From: Archivesica marissinica
Taxonomy: Eukaryota > Mollusca > Bivalvia > Venerida > Vesicomyidae
Length of the DNA stretch: 64,000 nt
Direction of reading: 5' to 3'
NCBI GenBank assembly: GCA_014843695.1
Contig: CM026394.1
Span: 41,276,196-41,340,195, forward strand
How positions within the stretch are numbered: the first letter of the stretch is position 1; every line of letters starts with the position of its first letter. The notes under the pieces were generated by a model. The model did not search any database. It was not told where the DNA came from and saw only the letters and a list, made by a program, of their open reading frames with translations. The position numbers were made by a program, and so were the translations under genes. Below are positions 1 to 9,127 of this stretch, piece by piece.

Positions 1-252
1 GGTTGTGCGCTGAATCTTTTAAATATTTAAACTCAAATGCTTTCTAACTCTTTGAGAAATATTGCAATCACAAACTGTGAATAACTTGGACTTGAATGAG
101 TGTTTTAATAATTTATAGTCACATAAATGAAATCGACTTTCAAGCAAGCAATATATGAACTCCCACAGAACATTTATTTTGGAATAACTAAAGAACAATA
201 ACTGTAAGTTTCGGCTAATTTATCTATTTAGTTCAATTATAGTTTATGCAAA

Positions 253-288
253 TTTAGTTTAGCTCCATTGCGAAACAAGTTCTTGCAG
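253..288 (-). repeat. SINE-A tail fragment
   Basis: The stretch matches only the 3' tail of SINE-A (GCGAAACAAGTTCTT core), with no tRNA-like head. The first 252 bases of the window show no recognisable gene or repeat. Confidence 0.55.
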
Positions 289-299
289 AGGAAGAGGAT

Positions 300-425
300 T
301 TTGGAGAGGAATTAATATAAGTTTTCTGAAAACTTGTTTTCCAATCCAAACCATTCACAATTTATGTAATTTGTAACATTTTTGGTGTTATACATGTACA
401 TTTATTGGAATAAATACTGTTTAAG
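300..425 (+). repeat. Dispersed repeat L, copy 1
   Basis: About 125 bases (including CAATTTATGTAATTTGTAAC and GGAATAAATACTGTTTAA) recur in reverse complement at about 52476-52610. The family is unknown. It carries no coding signal. Confidence 0.6.
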
Positions 426-427
426 CC

Positions 428-709
428 AAGTTCTTGCAACTTATATTAAGCACTATCGCGACCTCTTGCCTGGTGGAATCCATAGCAATGAGGGAGTTAG
501 TGTGTGTTTTACGTTTATTTATCGTCACTACCGGTTGCCCATATGAGCGACGCCTCCTGGAGAGATTAGTAATACAGGGAGTTAGAAATGGCGATGTGGA
601 CTTTAAATGCCTTGCCTAAGAGCACAATCGTAACGGCTTCAGCTGGGCGCGAACTCATGGCCGCTCGCACCTGAAGCGAACACCCTAGCACGGCGCTATC
701 ACGACTTCC
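428..709 (-). mobile_element. SINE-A copy interrupted by a SINE-B fragment
   Basis: A tRNA-derived retroposon read on the minus strand. The head lies at the right (B-box-like element and the terminal GGAAGTCGTGAT) and the tail (AAGTTGCAAGAACTT) at the left. A 3'-end fragment of SINE-B (499-571, CGTCACTACCGGTTGCCCAT) sits in its middle. The two parts of SINE-A resume around it, so the fragment is nested. Confidence 0.75.
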
Positions 710-864
710 ACAATTAAGTGTTCAATTAAATAGCAAGTCAGCTTATTTCACTTAACAATGTACATGTAGTGAGAATGTGTGTACATTGCTTAAAACTGAC
801 TACATAGCAGAGCATAGTCGATATGATCTGACCAAAGCGAAGTTATATTTCACAAATCCAATAA

Positions 865-1248
865 GAGATATCTCTAATTTTTAATTTTCTATTACCTCCC
901 TTGGCAGATAAAGTCTGATTTATTCCAAAATGTGAATAGGTCCTTTGAGTTAGAATCCTTTGTTTTTGCTGGTGTTCCCTAACCAGATGTTGCGGTATGA
1001 TAAATGTGATTATATCCAAATTGTGTTAATTAACTGGAATGTTCTTTTAGAAATAAGTACCCATTGCATATACTGTATGAGATATGTCGAGATATAGTAA
1101 TTTAAAACTCATAAGAAGTGATAGTGGAATAAAAGTGCTAGCATGTTGTGCAAAGGAAACAACGATAAAAACAGAGTAAAATACTTAATAGGACCTATCT
1201 ACATTTAGAGAGTATTCAGGGGCAGTAACTGACCGATGTCTCTCATTA
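865..1248 (+). mobile_element. MITE F, copy 1
   Basis: About 380 bases, reverse-complementary to 63352-63730. It shares the GTGCTAGCATGTTGTGCAAA-type core, a CTCAT-type end and an internal GGTCCTATT stretch. Ends in the other copy read ATGAGAGACATC/GATGTCTCTCAT. In this copy the left end is degraded. It is non-coding and presumably non-autonomous. Confidence 0.65.
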
Positions 1249-1328
1249 TTAATCAGTGTGAAATAAGGCCAATTTTGATTTCCTGTGTTTTAATCATTGT
1301 TTTAGAGCAGTTTTTAATATCCGATTAG

Positions 1329-1447
1329 TGTATACAAATTTATTTCAGCTCGATTGCAAAACAAGTTCTTACAACTTATATTAATCACTCTCGAGACATC
1401 ATTCCTGATGGAATCCATCGCCACGGGGGAGAGAGAAGAGGCAATGT
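1329..1447 (-). mobile_element. SINE-A, head-truncated
   Basis: Tail and body of SINE-A up to AGAAGAGGCAATGTG. The tRNA-like head is missing and the copy abuts SINE-B. Confidence 0.7.
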
Positions 1448-1473
1448 GATATTGCAGCTTTATCCCATACATA

Positions 1474-1761
1474 CTGTGTTTTATGTTTATTTATCGTCGC
1501 TACCGGTTGCCCATATGAGCGACGCATCCTGAAGATATTAGTCATTTTAGATGTTGGAGGATAGTGCAATGATACAGACAGAGACCCATTCCAGAGTCTC
1601 CTCTGGTTCTTTTACGTGCACGGTGTACAGCACCGACACGAGACATCGGTTTAACGTCCCATCTGAAAGACTGTTCATTTTATTAGAGTCAGACGGGGAA
1701 TCGAACCTGCGATCCCTGGATTACCAGTCCAGCGTGTTACCACTGGGCTACAGATCCGTCT
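1474..1761 (-). mobile_element. SINE-B, near full length (tRNA-Thr-like)
   Basis: On the minus strand it starts with a tRNA-like head. The head has an anticodon arm with perfect stem CTGGA/TCCAG and loop CTGGTAA (anticodon GGT, Thr), then B box GGTTCGATTCC. A body follows with CAGTCTTTCAGA-like sequence (mutated here), and the copy ends in GGCAACCGGTAGCGACGATA. Short promoter-like A and B boxes imply RNA polymerase III transcription of active members. This copy is inferred inactive. Confidence 0.8.
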
Positions 1762-2188
1762 GTATCGAAGAATATGTAGTAGCATACTATGTATACGTAA
1801 ACCCTGTATTTATTGCCTTTTTGCGATGTAATATCGCTATAAATCTATCGTATCAATAACCAATAGTACAACCGATAATCAATAGCCTGTATTACAAACA
1901 TTCTTTAATACATTAAATGCATGACTCTGCGCGGATATGTTATTCATTCAAGGCAATATTGTGTGTATACATTCGTTAAAGGCATACTGCCTATATGTCT
2001 GCTTGATCAATGTCCGTATTTGTATAGTGTATGTACTGTGTGTAGTTATTTATTAAAGGGGTATTGTCTGTAATGATTAATATTCTTTAAAGCTTCTTTT
2101 TTAACAGAAGATAGGATAACTAGAATATTAGGTTACTATATAATATGATCCCATGTTATGTAAACACCCACATTTAGTATGTATTGAT
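1762..2188. other. Stretch without recognised feature
   Basis: AT-rich sequence with no convincing exon, RNA gene or repeat that I can recognise on either strand. Confidence 0.4.
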
Positions 2189-2597
2189 AATCGCAAGTTC
2201 GATCCCCCGTCTGACCCTAATAAAAGTAACAGTCTTTCAGATGGGACGTTAAACCGAGGTCTCGTGTCGGTGCTTTACATCATGCACGTAAAAGAACAAG
2301 AGGAGACTCTGGTTGGGTATCTGTCTTAGCCTGGGTGCCAGTCTGTCGATTTTTCACTTTTTAACTCCTGGCAAAATGACATGATCAGAAACTCAATACG
2401 GCCCAATTAATAGTATCGGTGTTAAAATATATTTATTTGACTGACCAGGCAAAATATATCGACGCCTGTTCCCAGGCTATATCTGTCTGTATCATTGCAC
2501 TATCCTCCAAAAATCTGAAATAACTAATCACTTCAGGAGGCGTCGCTGATATGGGCAACCGGTAGCGACGATAAATAAACGTAAACACACACACACT
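2189..2597 (+). mobile_element. SINE-B, 5'-truncated, split by MITE D
   Basis: Begins within the B box (GTTCGATCCCCC), so the anticodon part is lost. It is split at 2327-2479 by MITE D and then resumes to the GGCAACCGGTAGCGACGATA end. A further end fragment of the same family lies at 2652-2700. Confidence 0.75.
2327..2479 (+). mobile_element. MITE D, complete with 9-bp target duplication
   Basis: A 153-bp element with terminal inverted repeat TAGCCTGGG/CCCAGGCTA. It is flanked by the exact 9-bp direct repeat TATCTGTCT (2318-2326 and 2480-2488), which belongs to the host SINE-B. It has no coding capacity. The mobilising transposase superfamily cannot be assigned from TIR and TSD length alone. 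Nine bases is compatible with Mutator-like or Merlin-like elements. Confidence 0.85.
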
Positions 2598-2962
2598 ACG
2601 GGATTATTTAATTATGTTGGAGTTCACAAGAGCTGTTCGTTGAATTGGAGTCGCTCATATGGGCAACCGGTAGCGACGATAATTAAACGTAAAACACACA
2701 CACAAATATAAACACCCACATTTATTGATAACTTGGTCATACTCATGTTGTTCTATGAACCTGGTTTAAATAAAGCGAATGTTGGTTTAAAAAAATATTT
2801 ATTCATTCATAATAAACAGTACATATAAATTGTATACAGAATTAAAATGGATTTAATCGGAATCTTAAAGTGAATGTTCTGTTCTGCGTTCAGTTTTGTT
2901 TCTGGTTCTGTTCTGTTCTGTTCTGTTCTATATTTATTTATTTACAGTTTATATGTATTTAG

Positions 2963-3047
2963 GTTATACTTTATTTATTTTACAACGATTGTGAAGCAAG
3001 TTTTAACAACTTATATTAATCACTCTTCGTTGGCGGGGATGAAAGCG
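2963..3047 (-). mobile_element. SINE-C tail fragment
   Basis: Matches the reverse-complemented tail of SINE-C (TTTATTTTACAACGATTG) up to GGATGAAAGCG. It is joined directly to LINE coding sequence, so the upstream part of the open frame that begins at 2874 is not LINE protein. Confidence 0.65.
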
Positions 3048-3734
3048 TTTTTTGGACAACTTTGCAAGCTGCGGTGTAACTACCTAGCGAAGAAAATATT
3101 CATTCACAGACTTGTCAGATACATAAATTACAAAGAGCGCCAGAGTTTAGGCTTTATGCCAGATATTTTCAAACTTCTGCAAAAATATGATTTACTGTCC
3201 TACGTAACTTCGTTTCAAGATTCGGCATACTTCCCATCGAAATATTCATGGAAACGTCTTCTTGCTCGCCATGTTCTGTCTTACGAACAGAACATACTTT
3301 GTGAAAGACTCTGCCGAATCTTAACACCGGAACAGTATGTGAACATGTTTCCAAATAAAGGCCCGTGTGCACTATGGCATTTGTGTAGAAAATACCCTTC
3401 TGTAAAACAATACTGTTTCAACGCTGTTAGTTTATTGTGTAAACTACTTTCGTTTTTTAGGCCCGAGCGTTGTACAAGATGCAATTATTTAGCCGAAAGC
3501 ATTACCATGCATCAAATTCTTTATTGTGTTGAAAATGAAAACTTGAGATCACGTTTATGGACAAATGTTATTGCACATACAAGTGTCCAAGTTGTTATTA
3601 AATGGATGCGTCAACAACAAAATGTTCAAGTGTTTGACTTACTGGCCGGCCTTAAACACTATGATATAGATGACTATGCCAGCGAAAAGATTATGCTGGC
3701 TAGTGTTAAGTACTTGTACTTGATGACAAGGTAA
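3048..3734 (+). pseudogene. 5'-truncated LINE, C-terminal end of reverse-transcriptase polyprotein
   Basis: About 228 codons in the open frame ending at 3734 look like the C-terminal, post-catalytic part of a non-LTR retrotransposon polyprotein of the type common in molluscs. There is a long helical linker with a WKRLL motif. A CCHC zinc-knuckle-like segment follows (CTRCNYLAES, then H and C at the usual spacing). A tail with RSRLWTNVI ends the frame. The reverse-transcriptase and endonuclease domains are absent, as in 5'-truncated LINE copies. The clade (CR1/L2-like or RTE-like) cannot be fixed from this piece. The 234 bases after the stop show no recognisable tail. Confidence 0.65.
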
Positions 3735-3970
3735 TGCAATACCTTATTCGTGAAATGTACAGCAGAGGAACTATATTGAAATATATATGTATAATATAGT
3801 TAACATACGTAATAGTCAAGATGTATGCACTGACGACTCTTAAAATATGACTGGAATTAGTTGAATCATGTATCGTTTTAACAATGCTACACGTGTTATA
3901 GACTGTACGACTGTGTTATTGTTAACTGCATGGTATAAGCTTCATGCATCCATGTGATACGTGCATACTA

Positions 3971-5590
3971 CACTGAGTACATTTAAAAACGCACCACTTG
4001 GTGGATTCCGAATATCTCCGTATCGGGTACAGGCACAACAAACTTTGGTACATGTCATTAATAATCTTTTCCCAATTCGTAAATTCGTAAATGATGCCAT
4101 TTGAATGATCATGTGAGTAGTAAACTTCAAAGGTACCCGTCTGTAAAATGTAAATAACAATTAATAACTTGTGTGGCCACCGCGAGCATTCACGAGAGCC
4201 TGACATATGCGACGCATGGATAGGATTGTTGACGTTATCACGTGCTGTGGTAGATTGTGCCATTCCTCTAGTAAGGCATTGTGAAGTTCTGCAACTGTAC
4301 TGGGTGGGTGTATACGAGCATACACATTTCTCTTCAGTACATCCCATGCATGCTCAATTGGAGACATATCGGGAGAATATGCTGGCCAGTCAAGCACTTG
4401 AATGTGGTTATTGGCAAGAAAAGTCCGTGTCATCGCAGCAGTGTGTGGTCTGGCTCCATCCTGTTGCAGTGTACCTTGTTGTCTTGGAAAATGCTGACGA
4501 AAAAATGACACTACAACAGGTTGCAAAACAGTGTTAATGTAAGTATGGGCATTTATATGCCTATTGAATGTCACAAGTTCAGTTTTATTGAATTGTGTGA
4601 TACCAGCCCAGAAGTGAATGGACCCACCGCCCCATCGGTCATATTCTAACGTACATGCGTCGGTGTAACGCTCATTACGACGACGTCAAACTCTTTTCGG
4701 CCATCTGCGCGACTCAACTGTATCCTGGATTCGTCGGAGAACATGATGCTGCCCCACTGTCGTCTCGTAAACCGCAAATGCGCACTTGCCCATCGTAACC
4801 TTTCTCTTCTGTGTCGTGCTGTGAGCTGAGATGCCCTGACGGGTCGCCTGGCTTTCAGCTGAGCTGTCCTTAAGCGGTTCCTCACCGTATTGGGGTGTAT
4901 TCTGTGCCTAACAAGAAATGCGTCGCATGAAATTGTGGTGAAAATCATTATAATTGTGGATTTTTACTTTCTGCTAAAGTCTTAGTTATTTAAATTAATT
5001 TAGTTGCAACACTTACCCATGGATGCCTATTGTTATTCTGGCACTGTCTGAGGCTGGGAGAAACCTGTCGCGGAGGTGCGAAACCCTCAAATGCACATCC
5101 TGTCTCCGGGTGGTAACCCGTGGTTGCCAGGTCTTGGACGATCACGGACATCGCCAGTCAGCGCGTAACGTCTTACTAGTCGAGAAATTGTCGAATGATG
5201 ACATCCAAATTGCCGTGCTATGTGCCGTTTTGCAAGACCCGACATAAACATTCCAATCGCTTGATTCCTAACATCTTGACTGAGATGCGGCATGCTTACT
5301 GTATAATGGACTATCGTAGTTTTGTGTTTTTATAGTGTAGCAATGAACAGGCCTTGAATAAACATGCATACAAACCTGAAATAATCGTGCACTAAATGGT
5401 GCACGTGCAAAATGTGTTTTTCATGGATAAAGGTGTGACAGGTTATATGCTATAGTTAGCGTCCTGATTTAGCTTCATGTCTAAAGGGAAATAAGATATA
5501 CATCATCTATGTCAAATCATAAAACCTAAACCGACCCAAGTCCAAATAAAATTGATGACACAAATGGTGCGTTTTTAAATGTACTGAGTG
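3971..5590 (-). mobile_element. Tc1/mariner transposon, complete ends
   Basis: A 1,620-bp element bounded by near-identical inverted repeats, CACTGAGTACATTTAAAAAC on the left and CACTCAGTACATTTAAAAAC read inward on the right (each followed by GCACCA). It is flanked by the TA dinucleotide at 3969-3970 and 5591-5592, as expected of Tc1/mariner. The transposase lies on the minus strand and is broken, so the copy could move only with a transposase supplied in trans. Confidence 0.95.
4161..5293 (-). pseudogene. Tc1-family DD34E transposase, disrupted
   Basis: Three collinear pieces are visible on the minus strand. The N-terminal helix-turn-helix DNA-binding region (5293 down to about 5090) has an IARQFGCHHSTISRLVRRY motif. 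A middle piece (about 4948-4646) carries the first catalytic Asp in MFSDES. The C-terminal piece (4574-4161) carries the second Asp in QQDGARPHT and the Glu in SPIEHAWD. Exactly 34 residues separate the last two, the DD34E signature of Tc1. There is a one-base shift near 5110. A second shift near 4700 is followed immediately by a TGA where Tc1 proteins usually have Trp. An in-frame break near 5016-4908 has GTAAGT and TTGTTAG borders and could be a small intron. The copy is non-functional as it stands. Confidence 0.85.
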
Positions 5591-5592
5591 TA

Positions 5593-6228
5593 TGATCGCT
5601 AAATAATGGTGTGTTAGTCTGATTGAACCTTGCATTTCGTTTCGGTAAGATCCACTCAGGTTTATAGTGTGCGCTTATCACGGATAGTAATACTGGTACA
5701 CCGGTATTATATACAAATATGTGTATGCTATATTATAACTACTGTGTATTGAGGGCCCTAAGGAGGATTAGTTCAAAACTAATTAGGTCACCCTCTATAA
5801 ATAAAGAAATCTATCTATCTATCTATCTATGTACCATTGTAATATTATTGTGGAGGCATGTACTTTATTTGCATCGTAAATTGTATGCCTTTCTCTGTAA
5901 ATATCATATGAATAGATATGTACTTGACGTGCATTGTACCTATGCGTTGTATAATTGTCAAGTATAATTGTAATTTGTATTAGATTGTGTTCTTTGTAAA
6001 TTAGATGTTTATGTTTATATTGTATGTGGCTCTCCCTGCAGTGGAGGAAATAAAGTTATCTATTTAATCATTATAAGCCATGATTGCAGGTGTAATTATC
6101 AAGTTTGACTCTCGGGTGGGGTTATATTAATTATTAAAGACACACTATATATCTGTATGTATTCATACTGCCTGTAGCGACACATATGCTGTATGCAGTT
6201 ATTCATAATGTCCGAATTGATTAGTTTA
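5593..6228. other. Stretch without gene; short CTAT microsatellite
   Basis: Non-coding sequence. A (CTAT)n run of about 25 bases lies at 5809-5831. Nothing else is recognised. Confidence 0.5.
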
Positions 6229-6453
6229 TGTAAATTTATTTAGCTCGATTGCGAAACAAGTTCTTCTAACTTATATTAATCACTCTCGATACCTCATTCC
6301 TGGTGGAATCCATCGCCACGAGGGAGAGAGAAGAGACAATGTGGAATTTAAATGCCTTGCCCAAGGGTACAATCGTAACCGCTGCAGCTGGGCTCGAGCT
6401 CCGGACCGTTTGCACCTGAAGCGAACGCCCTACCACAACACTATCACGACTTC
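6229..6453 (-). mobile_element. SINE-A, full length
   Basis: Complete copy. On the minus strand the head starts GGAAGTCGTGATAG. The B box reads GAGCTCGAGCCC. The body has GGCAAGGCATTTAAATTCC and the copy ends in the shared tail with GCGAAACAAGTTCTT (reverse complement). Confidence 0.85.
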
Positions 6454-6567
6454 CGTATTGGTTCATAATGTCTTTGTTTATTCAACCATTAAACGTATTG
6501 TGTGTACATTTGCTAGCGTATGCGTATAATATAGCCTATATTCATATTTATCCATTCAAGAAATAGT

Positions 6568-6826
6568 CCACCTCTGTGGTCGAGTGGTTAAGGTCGCTGA
6601 CTTGTATACCACTGTAACATATCATCACTGATGGTCACGGGTTCGAGCCCCGCTAAGACCGTGTCTCATTTATATGAAAAAGTTGGCAGTTTCTTACGGA
6701 GGTTGGTGCACCCAAGTACTGGTTAACCGCTGGAGCCTGCCCAGGAAAGGTGTTGTTAGGTAAACTGCCCGCCGGCGATATAGCCCAAAATGGTGCTGAT
6801 GCAGGCGTAAAACCCGAAATATAACA
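6568..6826 (+). mobile_element. SINE-G, full length (tRNA Ser/Leu-like head)
   Basis: The head contains GTGGTCGAGTGGTTAAGGTC (A box) and GGGTTCGAGCCCCGC (B box). The spacing is long enough for a class II tRNA ancestor. The body has GGTTAACCGCTGGAGCCTGC and ends near GCGTAAAACCCGAAAT. It sits 120 bases upstream of the exon at 6946. It was the probable source of the chimeric copy at 19516. Confidence 0.8.
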
Positions 6827-6945
6827 AATATAGATGGAAATCCGTTGGATGTTAGAAATTCAAGGTTAGTTTCATTTATCATATTTAGTAAACGTGAAAC
6901 TATTCTTAGCTGATTGTGTTCATGCTAGTATTTTTGTTTCCATAG

Positions 6946-7140
6946 CAACGGCATGACATTCGACCCGAGCAAGGTCAGTCTCACGGACATTGACCCTGTC
7001 AGCAATGTACCGTACCTACACGAGTCATTCGTCCTCCATACATTCGTACCCATCAGATACGTACGACGTCAGAAACCATTTGACGACCCAACATTCACCG
7101 GGATGTACCCTGAAGGCTACCGGATACCTACAGTTCTCAC
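6946..7140 (+). CDS. Upstream exon of Mab-21-like/TPR gene
   Basis: The acceptor is TTTGTTTCCATAG and the donor is AC|GTATGC. The exon is open throughout and ends after two bases of a codon. The next exon at 9128 supplies exactly one base, so the join is in frame and reads continuously. It encodes about 64 residues with motifs FVPIRYVRRQKPF and GMYPEGYRIPTVL that I cannot assign to a family. The Gly-Ser signature of the nucleotidyltransferase fold is not in it, so at least one more 5' exon is expected outside or unrecognised. Its first 17 bases and preceding intron are duplicated near 19.9 kb. It could instead belong to another gene, but phase agreement favours this one. Confidence 0.6.
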
Positions 7141-7237
7141 GTATGCATATACATCTCAATTTACATGTTGATTATATTTTGTCCATACAATTTTAATTGT
7201 CTATCAGCTAGTGATCCGAATTGTTTATAGTGTATAT

Positions 7238-7322
7238 ACATTTATTTTAACACGATTGAGAAACAAGTTCGTAAAACATTAGTTGCCATGAGGGAGGGAG
7301 AAAAGGCAATGTGGATTTAAGA
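7238..7322 (-). mobile_element. SINE-A fragment
   Basis: Tail and part of the body (GAGGGAGGGAGAAAAGGCAA), degraded, at the left edge of the minisatellite that fills this intron. Confidence 0.5.
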
Positions 7323-7335
7323 TTATTATCTAAGG

Positions 7336-8676
7336 ACGTTACTAAATGACGTTGATTACTATATGACGCTACTATATGACGTTGGTTACTATCTGACATT
7401 ACTAAGTGACGTTTGTTACTATCTGACGTTGGTTACTATCTGACGTTTGTTACTATCTGACGTTGGTTACTATATGACATTGGTTACTATATGACGTTGG
7501 TTACTATCTGACGTTGGTTACTATATGACATTGGTTACTATATGACGTTGGTTACTATATGACGTTTGTTACTATCTGACGTTGGTTACTATATGACGTT
7601 GGTTACTATCTGACATTACTAAAAGACGTTGGTTACTATCTGACGTTGATTACTATATGACGTTTGTTACTATCTGACGTTGATTACTATATGACGTTTC
7701 AATATGACGTTGGTTACTATATGACGTTGGTTACTATCTGACATTACTAAATGACGTTTGTTACTATATGACGTTGGTTACTATATGACGCTACTATATG
7801 ACGTTTGTTACTATCTGACGTTGGTTACTATATGACGTTTGTTACTATCTGACGTTGGTTACTATATGACGTTTCAATATGACGTTGGTTACTATATGAC
7901 GTTGGTTACTATCTGACATTACTAAATGACGTTTGTTACTATATGACGTTGGTTACTATATGACGCTACTATATGACGTTTGTTACTATCTGACGTTGGT
8001 TACTATATGACGTTTGTTACTATCTGACGTTGGTTACTATATGACGTTTCAATATGACGTTGGTTACTATATGACGTTGGTTACTATCTGACATTACTAA
8101 ATGACGTTTGTTACTATATGACGTTGGTTACTATATGACGCTACTATATGACGTTTGTTACTATCTGACGTTGGTTACTATATGACGTTGGTTACTATAT
8201 GACGTTGGTTACTATCTGACATTACTAAATGACGTTTGTTACTATATGACGTTGGTTACTATATGACGCTACTATATGACGTTTGCTACTATCTGACGTT
8301 GGTTACTATATGACGTTAGTTACTATATGACGCTACTATATGACGTTGGTCACTATCTGACGTTGGTTACTATATGACGTTGGTTACTATATGACGTTGG
8401 TTACTATCTGACGTTGGTTACTATCTGACGTTGGTTACTATATGACGTTGGTTACTATATGACGTTGGTTACTATCTGACGTTGGTTACTATCTGACGTT
8501 GGTTACTATATGACGTTGGTTACTATATGACGTTGGTTACTATATGACGATGGTTACTATATGACGTTGATTACTATATGACGTTGGCATATGACGTTGG
8601 TTACTATATGACGTTGGTTACTATATGACGTTGGTTACTATATGACGTTGGTTACTATCTGACGTTACTAAAGGAC
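7336..8676. repeat. Minisatellite, TGACGTT-rich, about 17-20 bp unit
   Basis: Roughly 1.3 kb of tandem units of the form TGACGTTGGTTACTATA with short variants (TGACGCTACTATA, TGACATTACTAAA). Blocks of about 180 bases recur almost unchanged between 7.7 and 8.3 kb, so a secondary higher-order period exists. The array lies inside the intron between the two recognised exons of the Mab-21-like gene. Confidence 0.95.
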
Positions 8677-8678
8677 GT

Positions 8679-8758
8679 GGATCTGGCTGGGTTCGAACTT
8701 ACAACATCTCGGTTACGAGACGGACACCGTATCCGTTACAGTTCTCCAAACAAGTGTC
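8679..8758 (-). mobile_element. tRNA-like SINE head fragment
   Basis: On the minus strand: GTAACGGATACGGTGTCCG followed by GTTCGAACCCAGCC, a B box. It resembles the head at 23138-23217. It is not a functional tRNA gene because the acceptor stem does not pair convincingly. Confidence 0.5.
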
Positions 8759-8814
8759 ATGGTGGACTAGGTTGTTTTGGGGGGGGTTAAAGTCGCACCA
8801 ACCGCTTAGGCAGT

Positions 8815-9012
8815 CCGCCTCCATGGTCGGGTGGTTACGGTCGCTGACTTGTATACAACTGTAACATATTATCCCTGATGGTCTCGGGTTCGAGCCCCGC
8901 TTAGACCGTGTCTCTTTATATTAAAAAGCTGACAGTTTCTTACGTAGGTTGGTGGACCAAGTACTTGTTATCAGCTGGAGCCTTCAGAATGCACCCGGCC
9001 CCACACTAGAAG
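8815..9012 (+). mobile_element. SINE-G, diverged and 3'-truncated
   Basis: Head with GGTCGGGTGGTTACGGTCGC and B box GGGTTCGAGCCCC, then a body to about GCACCCGGCC. It is more diverged than the copy at 6568. Confidence 0.7.
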
Positions 9013-9127
9013 GTCAGATGCGGGTGCTCTCAGCTTCTGGCTAAGGCACTGACGGGTGTCGACCAATGCAATATATCAGTAAAGAACGCCTTTAATTAAC
9101 ATGTAAACCTTGTTTTAATTTCTTCAG

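Noticed and set aside
2874..3047. N-terminal part of the open frame ending at 3734
   Set aside because: This part is SINE-C tail and simple TTCTG repeat, not LINE protein, so only 3048-3734 is annotated.
4169..4537. Plus-strand frame of 122 codons
   Set aside because: Antisense shadow of the Tc1 transposase C-terminal part.
6568..6660. Functional tRNA-Ser/Leu gene in the SINE-G head
   Set aside because: It is repeated with the same body at 8815, 19516 and 57931 and does not form a clean acceptor stem.
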